Assembly: GCA_934643535.1 (NCBI GenBank)
Contig: CAKUCE010000035.1
Span: 1-16,796 of the forward strand
Origin: an uncultured Clostridia bacterium
GTDB taxonomy: Bacteria > Bacillota > Clostridia > Christensenellales > Aristaeellaceae
Reading direction: 5' to 3'
Length of the DNA stretch: 16,796 nt
Positions 1 to 6,073 of this stretch are shown here, piece by piece; position 1 is the stretch's first letter; every line of letters starts with the position of its first letter. A program made the translations under genes and the position numbers. The notes below the pieces were generated by a model that did not search any database, had not been told where the DNA came from, and saw nothing but the letters and a program-made list of their open reading frames with translations.

Positions 1-137
1 GCAGTAGTCCCTGCGACGATTGAGTGGCAGCAGTGCCTCCTGCACCTCCACTTTTTGACACTCTGCGAAAAATTTCTCTTTTTCCACAGCAATTTTTCCC
101 TTCTGCTCCGTCTAAACAGGTGAAAGGAGTTGGTACG
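1..137. other. Left-edge non-coding stretch
   Basis: No gene can be supported here. An open frame in phase with the sigma gene runs back to a GTG at 24, but the Pro/Phe-rich stretch it would encode does not resemble any sigma factor and a better start lies at 138. Bases 24-56 contain weak self-complementary segments (GCAG at 27-30 with CTGC at 40-43) before five T at 52-56, which might be the tail of a terminator for a gene left of the window; the stem is too broken to call. Confidence 0.4.
89..116 (+). promoter_or_regulatory. Possible ECF-type autoregulatory promoter
   Basis: GCAATTT at 89-95 and CGTCTAA at 109-115 resemble the AAC-type -35 and GTCTAA -10 elements recognised by RpoE-like ECF sigma factors, and they sit right before the ECF sigma gene, where autoregulation is common in the family. 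The spacer is about one base shorter than the RpoE norm and the -35 is imperfect. A start of transcription near 121 would leave a very short leader beginning about at the ribosome site. A consensus sigma-A -35 (TTGACA, 55-60) is also present but has no matching -10. Confidence 0.3.
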
Positions 138-653
138 GTGCCTTACGGATGCCAATCGGACAGCCGGTCAGAGCTTGACCGGCTCATGGAACAGTACGGC
201 AGCAGCCTTCTGAGGATGAGCGTCCTGTATCTGAAGGACGCCTCTCTTGCGCAGGACGCTGTGCAGGAGACCTTCCTCAAGGCATACCGGCATTTACAGG
301 ATTATCGCGGCGAAAGCTCGGAAAAGACGTGGCTGACGGCCATTTGCGTCAACACCTGCCGGGATCTGCTGCGGAATCCGTGGCTTCGCCGCAGAAGCCG
401 GACGCCCCTGGATTCGCTGCCCGAAACGCCTGCCGATTTCGACTTTCCGGACAACACCGTACTGACGGCGGTCATGGGCCTGCCCGCCAAATACCGCGAG
501 GTCGTTCTGCTGCGGTATTACGAAGGGCTGAAACTGAAGGAGATCGCAGGCGCGCTGCGATTATCGGACGGCAAGGTGCGTTCCCGCCTGAACCGGGCGA
601 ACGCGCTGCTGCGGGACAGGCTGAAGGAGTGGTATTACGATGAAGAAACTTGA
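138..653 (+). CDS. ECF-type RNA polymerase sigma factor (sigma-70 family)
   Basis: This 171-residue protein directs RNA polymerase to a small regulon, probably in answer to an envelope or external signal. Region 2 is seen in the segment with YLKDASLAQDAVQETFLKAY and the following TWLTAICVNTCRDLLR. Region 4 is the C-terminal helix-turn-helix (LPAKYREVVLLRYYEGLKLKEIA, then LRLSDGKVRSRLNRANALLR, quoted as two parts). The length is normal for the family. I chose the GTG at 138 because AAAGGAG at 123-129 lies 8 bases before it and the protein then begins just ahead of region 2; a longer GTG start at 24 adds unrelated residues. The last 14 bases overlap the next gene, so the two are translationally coupled, which is typical of ECF sigma/anti-sigma pairs. 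The ECF subgroup was not determined. Confidence 0.88.
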   Translation: MPYGCQSDSRSELDRLMEQYGSSLLRMSVLYLKDASLAQDAVQETFLKAYRHLQDYRGESSEKTWLTAICVNTCRDLLRNPWLRRRSRTPLDSLPETPADFDFPDNTVLTAVMGLPAKYREVVLLRYYEGLKLKEIAGALRLSDGKVRSRLNRANALLRDRLKEWYYDEET

Positions 654-1602
654 ATTTCGGGAGCTCGTTGACCAGAACCTTTCCGGGCTCGTCTGGGACG
701 AAGCCAAGCGCCGCACGGTGCTTCAGGCCGTCCGTAAGGAGGAAAAACCTGTGAAAAAACTGTCGGCAACCTTTATCCTCATGGCTGCGATCGTCTGTCT
801 CAGCGTCACCGCACTGGCGGCAGGGCTGGTTTTTTCCAGCCGGGTGGACGCTTCCCGGCTGGCCGAAAAAGCCGTGGCGGATACCTACGGCGTTACGGAA
901 CCCATGCTGAGCACCTTCTTCAGCCGCACCGTCACCGAAACGGCGGACGGTGGCATGACGGTGGCCTATTCCGGCATTGATTTTCTGAATGAAGTTCTGG
1001 GAACGTATACCGTCGCCGTGAAGGACGGCGCTGCTGCTGCCCTGTGGAGCCATGACGGCGAAAGCACCTCCGGCCTGTTTGACGCGGAAGCCTGGGGCAA
1101 GGAGCAGCTGGAGGAAATGCTGCGCACGGCGGCGGAGCGCCACGACCTCAGCGCGTTTTCCGAAAAGGCGAAGGCCATTGCCGCGAAGCACAAGGCCGCC
1201 TCCGGCGAGCTGCCCGAAGGCTCCGCGTGGGAAAAGACCGGCGAAGCGGAAGCCCTCGCGGCGGCCAAGGCTTCCTCCTACAGCGAAGAAGACCTGCTGG
1301 CGCTGGCTAAAGACGCGGTGGTTAGCGTCTATCAGCTCACCGATGATCAGGCGAAAATGCTGAAATTCGTCTTTGAGCTGGAGGACATGGCGGACTATAC
1401 CGCCGACTACCTGTATTATCACCTGAAAGATGGCAAGCCGGTGCTGACCATCATGCTCAGCCTGCAGCAGCGTCCGGCCGACAATTCCAGCGCTTTCCCG
1501 CCCTTTACTCCGGGGGACGGGGTCTACTGGGTGGACGTGAACGTGGAGACCGGCACCATCGAAGACCTGCTGTATGATTCCCTGTTGGGCGGCAACGGCT
1601 GA
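640..1602 (+). CDS. Putative membrane anti-sigma factor with large extracytoplasmic domain
   Basis: The role is inferred from position: it overlaps the ECF sigma gene by 14 bases and has the topology of a transmembrane anti-sigma factor. Residues 1-40 are charged and would be cytoplasmic, residues about 41-64 form one membrane helix ending in ALAAG, and about 255 residues would lie outside. The outer part has an Ala/Glu/Lys-rich helical stretch (about 120-220). It ends in a segment (GVYWVDVNVETGTIEDLLYD, about residue 292 on) that recalls the last strands of PepSY-like domains, where a 'V-D-..-T-G-.-I' turn is common. There is no HxxxCxxC zinc motif, so it is not a classical ZAS protein. The start at 640 has AAGGAG at 624-629. 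A second in-frame start, GTG at 751 with AAGGAGG at 736-742, would give a protein beginning with a signal-peptide-like sequence. No family name is claimed. Confidence 0.62.
   Translation: MKKLEFRELVDQNLSGLVWDEAKRRTVLQAVRKEEKPVKKLSATFILMAAIVCLSVTALAAGLVFSSRVDASRLAEKAVADTYGVTEPMLSTFFSRTVTETADGGMTVAYSGIDFLNEVLGTYTVAVKDGAAAALWSHDGESTSGLFDAEAWGKEQLEEMLRTAAERHDLSAFSEKAKAIAAKHKAASGELPEGSAWEKTGEAEALAAAKASSYSEEDLLALAKDAVVSVYQLTDDQAKMLKFVFELEDMADYTADYLYYHLKDGKPVLTIMLSLQQRPADNSSAFPPFTPGDGVYWVDVNVETGTIEDLLYDSLLGGNG
736..753 (+). promoter_or_regulatory. Internal ribosome site and in-frame GTG inside the anti-sigma gene
   Basis: AAGGAGG at 736-742 followed 8 bases later by an in-frame GTG at 751 is as good as any gene start in the window. 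Translation from here would drop the 37-residue cytoplasmic part and begin VKKLSATFILMAAIVCLSV, a lysine pair followed by a hydrophobic core and ALAAG, i.e. like a signal peptide. The same bases also simply encode Lys-Glu-Glu-Lys-Pro, so chance is possible. Confidence 0.35.
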
Positions 1603-1611
1603 CGGGAACAC

Positions 1612-1652
1612 AAAGCGCCTTCCGCAGTTTTCCCTGCGGAAGGCGCTTTTTT
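1612..1652 (+). terminator. Strong intrinsic terminator between convergent operons
   Basis: The arms 1612-1627 and 1634-1649 are perfectly complementary over 16 bp (AAAGCGCCTTCCGCAG and its reverse complement) with a 6-base loop, and T continues to 1652. It lies 10 bases after the anti-sigma stop codon. On the minus strand the stem is followed only by CTTTGTG, so it should stop the ecf-truA transcript less well, but it may serve both directions. Confidence 0.92.
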
Positions 1653-1668
1653 CTGACTCTTTTCTTTT

Positions 1669-2478
1669 TCAGCTTTCCCCGTTCAGATCTTCCTCGCGGT
1701 AGAACACTTCTGTCAATTCCAGCCCGCAGGCCGGGGCGGTCATGCCCAGCTTCAGGCGGTCGCCGGTGCGAAGCGCCTGCTGGAAGCTGTCCTCCGGCAG
1801 GCGGCCCATGCCGACGCCGATCATGGTTCCCGCAATGATGCGCACCATATTATATAGGAACGCATTGCCCCGAATGGTCAGCGTCAGGTCGTCGCCCTGC
1901 CGGGTCAGTTCCACGCTTTCAATGGTGCGCACGGTGGTCTTTGCCGTGCCGCCCGCCGCCTGAAAGGCGGAAAAGTCATGGGTGCCCAGCAGGTCTTTCA
2001 GGCTGCGCTCCATGGGGCCCATTTGCAGAGGAACCGGCACATGGGCGCAGAGATGGCGGTACAGGGCGCTGGCATGGGGCGCGTTGTGGATGCGATAGGT
2101 GTACCGCTTGCCCGCCGCGTCAAACCGGGCGTGAAACGCCGCCGGGACGTACCGCCCGTCCAGCACGCGGATATCGGCGGGCAGACAGGTATTCAGCGCA
2201 AATGGGAATTTCTCCGGCGGAATGCGGCTGGCAGTATCGAAATGCACCCGCTGCCCCAGCGCGTGAACGCCCGCGTCCGTCCGGCTGGAGCCGGTCACGG
2301 TCAGCGCTTCCTCGCCGGTCAGCTTCCGCAGGGCTTCCTCCAGCACCTGCTGCACCGCCAATGCGTTCTGCTGGCGCTGCCAGCCCGCGTAGGCCGTGCC
2401 GTCATAGCTGACAGTCACAAGCACCCGGCGCTTGCCCTCCGGACAGCAGCCCTTGATCAGGGGCGGAAGCTGGGTCAT
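1669..2478 (-). CDS. truA: tRNA pseudouridine(38-40) synthase TruA
   Basis: TruA converts uridine to pseudouridine at positions 38-40 in the anticodon arm of many tRNAs. The catalytic aspartate is in the conserved GSSRTDAGVHALGQ motif, and other family landmarks are VSYDGTAYAGWQRQ near the N terminus, YTYRIHN in the middle, and GNAFLYNMVRIIAGTMIGVG in the C-terminal half. The product is 269 residues, as expected for the family. The ATG at 2478 shares an ATGA overlap with the stop of ecfT and has AAGGTGG just upstream; a GTG seven codons earlier is less likely. It is the last gene of the ecf operon, the order seen in many Firmicutes, where rplM and rpsI often come next; here a terminator and a convergent sigma operon follow instead. 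Confidence 0.95.
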   Translation of the reverse strand: MTQLPPLIKGCCPEGKRRVLVTVSYDGTAYAGWQRQQNALAVQQVLEEALRKLTGEEALTVTGSSRTDAGVHALGQRVHFDTASRIPPEKFPFALNTCLPADIRVLDGRYVPAAFHARFDAAGKRYTYRIHNAPHASALYRHLCAHVPVPLQMGPMERSLKDLLGTHDFSAFQAAGGTAKTTVRTIESVELTRQGDDLTLTIRGNAFLYNMVRIIAGTMIGVGMGRLPEDSFQQALRTGDRLKLGMTAPACGLELTEVFYREEDLNGES

Positions 2479-3284
2479 AGCAGATTCCACCTTCTGCACA
2501 GAATGGTCAGAAGCAGCGCCGCCACCGTCACCAGCGAGGTCTGCCAGTCGATCTTCTGAAAATGCAGCACCCGGAGCCGGGTGCGGCCCTCGCCGCCGTG
2601 ATAGCAGCGCGCCTCCATGGCCATGGCCAGCTCTCCCGCCCGGCGGAAGGCGCTGACGAACAGCGGCACCAGCAGGGGCACCATGGCCTTGGCCCGCTTG
2701 ATGAGCTTGCCGCTTTCAAAATCCGCGCCCCGGGCCATCTGGGCCTTCATGATCTTGTCGGCCTCCTCGATCAGGGTGGGGATGAAGCGCAGGGCGATGG
2801 TCATCATCATAGCCAGCTCGTGCGCCGGAAAATGCAGCTTGCTCAGGGGCTTGAGCAGCGTCTCCATGCCGTCGCACAGGGAGATGGGCGAGGTGGTCAG
2901 CGTCAGCACCGAGGTGCCCGCTACCAGAAAGATCAGCCGCATGCAGAAATGCACGGCGGTGATCAGCCCTTCCCGGGTAATGCGCAGAATGCCCCAGCTG
3001 ACCAGCACCGTCTCGCCGCTGGAAAAAAACAGGTTCAGCACAAACGTCAATATCAGCAGAAAGCGCAGGGGCTTCACAGTCTTCAATAGTTGCGCCGCTT
3101 TCAGGCCCGACATTTTGGCGCACAGGATGAGAAACGCCAGCGGAATGACGTACCACACCGGGTTGGACACGCAGAAGATCATGGCGATATAAACGATGGT
3201 CAGCAATATCTTCGTGCGGGGATCCAGCCGGTGGATCAGCGATTTGCCCGGCAGGTACTGGCCCAGCGTAATGTCCTTCAGCAT
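2475..3284 (-). CDS. ecfT: Energy-coupling factor transporter transmembrane protein EcfT
   Basis: EcfT is the membrane scaffold that couples the two ATPases (EcfA1, EcfA2) to exchangeable S subunits for vitamin or metal uptake. The N terminus has the typical HRLDPRTKILL segment, followed by several hydrophobic helices (about residues 25-130). Near residue 180 comes the first coupling motif AQMARGADFESG, and about 40 residues later the second, AMEARCYHGGEGRTR, where the second Ala-Arg-Gly has Cys in place of Gly. A final membrane helix closes the 269-residue protein, a usual length. The gene overlaps ecfA2 by 7 bases and truA by 4, so the operon is translated as a coupled unit. No S component lies next to it, which fits a group II (shared) ECF module whose S subunits are encoded elsewhere. 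Confidence 0.95.
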   Translation of the reverse strand: MLKDITLGQYLPGKSLIHRLDPRTKILLTIVYIAMIFCVSNPVWYVIPLAFLILCAKMSGLKAAQLLKTVKPLRFLLILTFVLNLFFSSGETVLVSWGILRITREGLITAVHFCMRLIFLVAGTSVLTLTTSPISLCDGMETLLKPLSKLHFPAHELAMMMTIALRFIPTLIEEADKIMKAQMARGADFESGKLIKRAKAMVPLLVPLFVSAFRRAGELAMAMEARCYHGGEGRTRLRVLHFQKIDWQTSLVTVAALLLTILCRRWNLL

Positions 3285-4144
3285 GCTTTCTCCTCCTTCC
3301 GGGGAAGCTTCAGCAGCGCCTGGGCCACCTCCTCCGGGGTGTACAGGTCGGCGGGCAGGGGATAGCCCTCGGCGATCAGCCGCTGGGTCAGCTCCGCCGC
3401 CTGCGGAACGCCCAGCCCGATGGAGCTGAGCAGCTCCCGGTGCTGGAACACCTGCCGGGGCTCGCCGGTCAGCACCATCCGGCCCCGGCTCATGACCACC
3501 AGCCGGGTCGCCAGCGAGGAAATATCGTCCATATTGTGGCTGACCATGACCACCGTCAGCCCGCCTGCGGCGTGCAGCTCCCGGATCATGCCCAGAATGC
3601 TGCGCCGGCCGGCGGGATCCAGTCCGGCGGTGGGTTCGTCCAGGATCAAGGTGCCGGGGCGCATGGCCAGCACGCCCGCGATAGCCACCCGGCGCATCTG
3701 GCCGCCGCTGAGCTCAAAGGGCGAGCGCTGGGCAATTTCGTCATAGGCAAGGCCCACTTCCTGAAGCGCATAGCGAACGCGCTGGTCCACCTCCTGCTCG
3801 GAAAGGCCCAGATTTTTGGGGCCGAAGGCCACGTCCTTGGCGACGGTCTCCTCAAACAGCTGGTACTCCGGGTACTGGAACACCAGTCCCACCCGGCGGC
3901 GCACCTCCAGCAGGCTCACGCCCTTTTCGGTAATGTCCAGCCCGTCCACCACCACCCGGCCGGAGGTGGGCTTCAGCAGGCCGTTCAAATGCTGCACCAG
4001 CGTGGTCTTGCCGGAGCCGGTATGGCCCAGCAGGCCGATCAGCTCGCCGTCCTCGATGGTCAGGCTCACGTCCTCCAGCGCCGTGGCGGCAAAGGGGCTG
4101 TCCGTCATATAGGTATGGGTCAGATGCTCTACTTGGATGGGCAT
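3278..4144 (-). CDS. ecfA2: Energy-coupling factor transporter ATP-binding protein EcfA2
   Basis: One of the two ATPases of the ECF transporter. Seen in order: Walker A GHTGSGKTT (about residue 39), Q-loop QYPEYQLFEETV, ABC signature ELSGGQMRRVAIAG, Walker B LILDEPTAGLDP, and the switch histidine in MVSHNMDDI. The FQYPEYQLFEETV and DEPTAGLDP wording matches the EcfA2 (EcfA') side of the heterodimer, whereas the neighbour has the DEATAMLDP form of EcfA1. The product is 288 residues. The ATG at 4144 lies inside the last codons of ecfA1 (16-base overlap), with AAAGGAG about 14 bases upstream, a little far, which suggests help from translational coupling. Confidence 0.95.
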   Translation of the reverse strand: MPIQVEHLTHTYMTDSPFAATALEDVSLTIEDGELIGLLGHTGSGKTTLVQHLNGLLKPTSGRVVVDGLDITEKGVSLLEVRRRVGLVFQYPEYQLFEETVAKDVAFGPKNLGLSEQEVDQRVRYALQEVGLAYDEIAQRSPFELSGGQMRRVAIAGVLAMRPGTLILDEPTAGLDPAGRRSILGMIRELHAAGGLTVVMVSHNMDDISSLATRLVVMSRGRMVLTGEPRQVFQHRELLSSIGLGVPQAAELTQRLIAEGYPLPADLYTPEEVAQALLKLPRKEEKAC

Positions 4145-4986
4145 AGTACGTTTTTCAGCTCCTTTACCATATCGCTGACGGTGAGGATGCCTTCCGGCAG
4201 GGGCATTCCCCGCTCCCGCAGGGTCTGGGCCAGCTCGGCCATGGGCGGCACGTCCAGCCCCAGCGCCTTGATCTCATTCACCCGGGAGAACACCTGCCGG
4301 GGCGTTCCCTCCAGCGCCACCGAGCCGTCGTTCATCACGATCAGCCGGTCGGCCTGCGCTGCTTCCTCCATAAAATGGGTGATCCAGACCACGGTCATGC
4401 CCTTTTCCCGGTTCAGCTTGCGCACGGTGGCCAGCACCTCCGCCCGGCCGGAGGGGTCCAGCATGGCGGTGGCCTCGTCCATGATGATCAGCTCCGGCTC
4501 CATGGCCAGCACGCCGGCGATGGCCACCCGCTGCTTCTGGCCGCCGGAAAGCATATGGGGCGCGGTCTCGGCAAACTCGCTCATGCGCACGGCGCTGAGG
4601 GCCGCCTCTACCCGGCGGACCATTTCGTCCTGCGGCACGCCCAGGTTTTCCAGCCCGAAGGCCACGTCCTCCCGCACCACGTTGGCCACGATCTGGTTGT
4701 CCGGGTTCTGGAACACCATGCCCGCGTGGCGGCGGATATTCCAGACCTTTTCTTCCGTCAGGGTGTCCATGCCGCACACCAGCACCCGGCCCTCTGTGGG
4801 CAGGAACAGGGCGTTCATCAGCTTGGCCAGCGTGCTCTTGCCGGAGCCGTTATGGCCCAGCACCGCCACAAAGCTGCCCCGCTCCACCTCCAGCGTCACA
4901 TGGCTGACGGCGGGCCGTGCGTCCGGCTCATATTGATAGCTCACATCCTCCAGCCGAAGGGGAAGGACGTTCGGTTTCTGCTCCAT
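4129..4986 (-). CDS. ecfA1: Energy-coupling factor transporter ATP-binding protein EcfA1
   Basis: The first ATPase of the ECF module and first gene of the operon. Motifs: Walker A GHNGSGKST, Q-loop FQNPDNQIVANVV, signature MLSGGQKQRVAIAG, Walker B LIIMDEATAMLDPSG with the catalytic Glu present, and the switch histidine in WITHFMEEA. The product is 285 residues. I chose the ATG at 4986: AAGGAG lies about 9 bases upstream, and the open frame's earlier possible starts (up to 5067) overlap the promoter -35 and would lie before the start of transcription. Substrate cannot be told from the ATPases, because the S subunit decides it. Confidence 0.95.
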   Translation of the reverse strand: MEQKPNVLPLRLEDVSYQYEPDARPAVSHVTLEVERGSFVAVLGHNGSGKSTLAKLMNALFLPTEGRVLVCGMDTLTEEKVWNIRRHAGMVFQNPDNQIVANVVREDVAFGLENLGVPQDEMVRRVEAALSAVRMSEFAETAPHMLSGGQKQRVAIAGVLAMEPELIIMDEATAMLDPSGRAEVLATVRKLNREKGMTVVWITHFMEEAAQADRLIVMNDGSVALEGTPRQVFSRVNEIKALGLDVPPMAELAQTLRERGMPLPEGILTVSDMVKELKNVLCPSK

Positions 4987-5038
4987 AGGGCTTTTCTCCT
5001 TCAGGAAAATCATGTAGGGCGCGCAAAAAGCGCGTCTC

Positions 5039-5067
5039 ATTATAGCGCAGGAGCGGGGCAAGGTCAA
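5039..5067 (-). promoter_or_regulatory. Sigma-A promoter of the ecfA1-ecfA2-ecfT-truA operon
   Basis: Read on the minus strand: TTGACC at 5067-5062, a 17-bp spacer, and a perfect TATAAT at 5044-5039. The expected transcript start is near 5032, giving a leader of about 45 bases before the ecfA1 ATG at 4986. I see no riboswitch-sized structure in so short a leader. Confidence 0.82.
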
Positions 5068-5083
5068 ACATATCTCCGCACGG

Positions 5084-5103
5084 GAAAAAACTTTCCGATC
5101 AAA
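5084..5103. repeat. Direct repeat, copy 1 (left edge of the AT-rich islet)
   Basis: GAAAAAACTTTCCG at 5084-5097, then A, then TCAAA at 5099-5103. The same 14 bases recur at 5729-5742 followed directly by TCAAA. Two runs of A and pyrimidines could arise by chance, but 19 of 20 positions agree apart from one inserted base. Confidence 0.55.
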
Positions 5104-5127
5104 GTTTCCTTATTCTATTTATGAAGA

Positions 5128-5180
5128 ACCTCCTGTCATAGCTTTTTTCTACAACAGGAGGTCTCTTTTCTATTCTTTTT
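5128..5180. terminator. Hairpin with T-rich flank between the YbjN-like gene and the ecf promoter
   Basis: ACCTCCTGT at 5128-5136 pairs with ACAGGAGGT at 5154-5162 (9 bp), with a possible small inner stem (TAG 5139-5141 with CTA 5149-5151). The T-rich side (CTCTTTTCTATTCTTTTTCTTTT) follows on the plus strand, where no gene precedes it. On the minus strand it lies about 48 bases after the stop of the YbjN-like gene and is the only candidate terminator for that gene, but the flanking T run there is poor. It may also shield the ecf promoter from read-through. Confidence 0.45.
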
Positions 5181-5209
5181 CTTTTGAAACAGGCTAATGA
5201 AGAAAGCGA

Positions 5210-5640
5210 TTATTGCCACATCGCCCGCATGAAATCCGGATATACGTAATTAAGGACTTTCATCAAACGGATGAATATCTCTACCGCAACCTCGCCAACC
5301 TGCTCGTCAGCGAGTTTCTCCGGGAAGTCATACTCTGCGTTGACATCGCCATTTTCATCAAGCGCAAATTTAATATGACGTATCCTGCGGTTCGCAGCGT
5401 TGATTTGCTGCAGCATCTGCTGACGTTTTTCTTCCTTCACATTGATGATGCTGAACACGCGCGCCTCCACAATATTGTCATCATTCGAGGAAAAAAACGG
5501 GCCATCACTAATGGGCCATTGTCAATACGGAAGCCAGCCGCCACCGCAGATGAATCACCATGTTCCTCAATCTGGCAGCCGTATTTGATTCCATGCTCAT
5601 CAAACGCCTCAGCTATCAATTTGCTTGCTTTGTAGATCAT
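5210..5640 (-). pseudogene. YbjN-domain protein, split by a frameshift at a U7 run
   Basis: Read in two frames this locus gives one coherent 143-residue protein. The first 50 codons (5640-5491, MIYKASKLIAEAFDEHGIKY onward to MARFF) end at seven T in the message; continuing after re-reading one T gives SSNDDNIVEARVFSI and then the rest to 5210. The second part (INAANRRIRHIKFALDENGD, AEYDFPE, LMKVLNYVYPDFMRAMW) matches my memory of the YbjN family pattern (NRxxRxxKFxLDExGD, then YPxxMRxxW), a small fold related to type III secretion chaperones of unclear function. Without a shift, translation stops after 67 residues. The ATG at 5640 has AAGGAG 9 bases upstream and its own promoter. Causes to separate: an indel in a homopolymer of the assembly, a true mutation, or -1 ribosomal slippage on U-UUU-UUU. 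Confidence 0.72.
5491..5497 (-). other. U-UUU-UUU slippery heptamer at the frame change
   Basis: The minus-strand codons are CGT TTT TTT CCT. The seven T (5497-5491) fit the X-XXY-YYZ pattern used in -1 frameshifting, in the right phase, and the -1 frame opens into the rest of the YbjN domain. No strong stimulatory stem follows; only a CAATATTG palindrome lies nearby. Confidence 0.5.
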
Positions 5641-5682
5641 AGACTGCTCTCCTTCTTTTTTGCTCATTGAAATTCTATAGAT

Positions 5683-5710
5683 AGTATACATCATATAAAT
5701 AGAATGTCAA
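5683..5710 (-). promoter_or_regulatory. Sigma-A promoter of the YbjN-like gene
   Basis: Minus strand: consensus TTGACA at 5710-5705, 16-bp spacer, TATACT at 5688-5683 (or TACTAT with an 18-bp spacer). The transcript would begin near 5676, about 36 bases before the ATG at 5640. A promoter this close to consensus argues that the gene was meant to be expressed well. Confidence 0.75.
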
Positions 5711-5728
5711 CCCCTTTCTGTCACAAAA

Positions 5729-5747
5729 GAAAAAACTTTCCGTCAAA
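5729..5747. repeat. Direct repeat, copy 2 (right edge of the AT-rich islet)
   Basis: GAAAAAACTTTCCG at 5729-5742 and TCAAA at 5743-5747, matching copy 1 at 5084-5103 except for one missing base. Just inside the islet, ATTCTATTTA at 5112-5121 and its reverse complement TAAATAGAAT at 5696-5705 form an inverted pair. Confidence 0.55.
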
Positions 5748-5755
5748 ATCCGGGC

Positions 5756-5784
5756 TTTTCTTTTGCCGAAAAAGGGAGTATACT
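5756..5784 (+). promoter_or_regulatory. Weak candidate promoter for the ireB operon
   Basis: TATACT at 5779-5784 is a good -10 and sits 32 bases before the ireB ATG. The best-placed -35 at 17 bp is TTTTCT (5756-5761), a poor match, and no extended TG is present. The operon needs a promoter in this gap, which is the main support. Confidence 0.38.
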
Positions 5785-5815
5785 AGTCTTGATTACCTTG
5801 AGAGGGGGTTCTTTC

Positions 5816-6073
5816 ATGACGGAAAACGGAACCACCAAATTTACGCCCGTTATGGAAGGCGCACGGGATGCGGGAGCGATCCTGAACCATGTGTACCGGG
5901 CGCTGCAGGCCAAGGGCTACGATCCCGTCACCCAGATCGTCGGCTATCTGATCTCCGGCGATCCTACCTATATCACCAGCTATGGGCAGGCCCGCAGCAT
6001 GATCTGCCGTCTGGAACGGGACGAGATCATGGAGGAGCTGGTCCGGGTGTATCTGAAGGGGCTGGACGGCTGA
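5816..6073 (+). CDS. ireB: IreB family regulatory phosphoprotein (UPF0297)
   Basis: A small cytoplasmic protein known in Enterococcus as a substrate of the Ser/Thr kinase IreK that affects cephalosporin tolerance. The product is 85 residues, the normal size, with family landmarks MTENGTTKFTPV near the start, YRALQAKGYDPVTQIVGYL, and SGDPTYITSYGQARSMICRL, then DEIMEELVRVYLKGL at the end. The threonines near the N terminus are in the place where the enterococcal protein is phosphorylated. I chose the ATG at 5816 because of GAGAGGGGG at 5800-5808; a TTG nine codons earlier is weaker. The stop and the ruvX start share a base (TGATG). Upstream alaS, often found here in Firmicutes, is missing. Confidence 0.92.
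   Translation: MTENGTTKFTPVMEGARDAGAILNHVYRALQAKGYDPVTQIVGYLISGDPTYITSYGQARSMICRLERDEIMEELVRVYLKGLDG

Noticed and set aside
55..83. Consensus TTGACA (55-60) as -35 of a sigma-A promoter for the ECF sigma gene
   Set aside because: At 16-18 bp downstream there is only a pyrimidine run and no -10 resembling TATAAT.
3090..3140. Loss of the second Ala-Arg-Gly motif in EcfT (ARC instead of ARG) as a sign of a broken transporter
   Set aside because: The key Arg is kept, the rest of the protein is intact, and variation of the last residue is, to my knowledge, found in other Clostridia.
3440..4936. A 498-codon plus-strand open frame across ecfA1 and ecfA2
   Set aside because: It is antisense to two ABC ATPases with complete motifs, its translation is Gln/His/Ser-rich shadow sequence, and no ribosome site or domain is seen.
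5704..6072. N-terminal extension of ruvX back to 5704
   Set aside because: It would run across ireB in another frame; RuvX proteins start right at the ALDVG strand, and TGATG coupling to ireB fixes the start at 6073.
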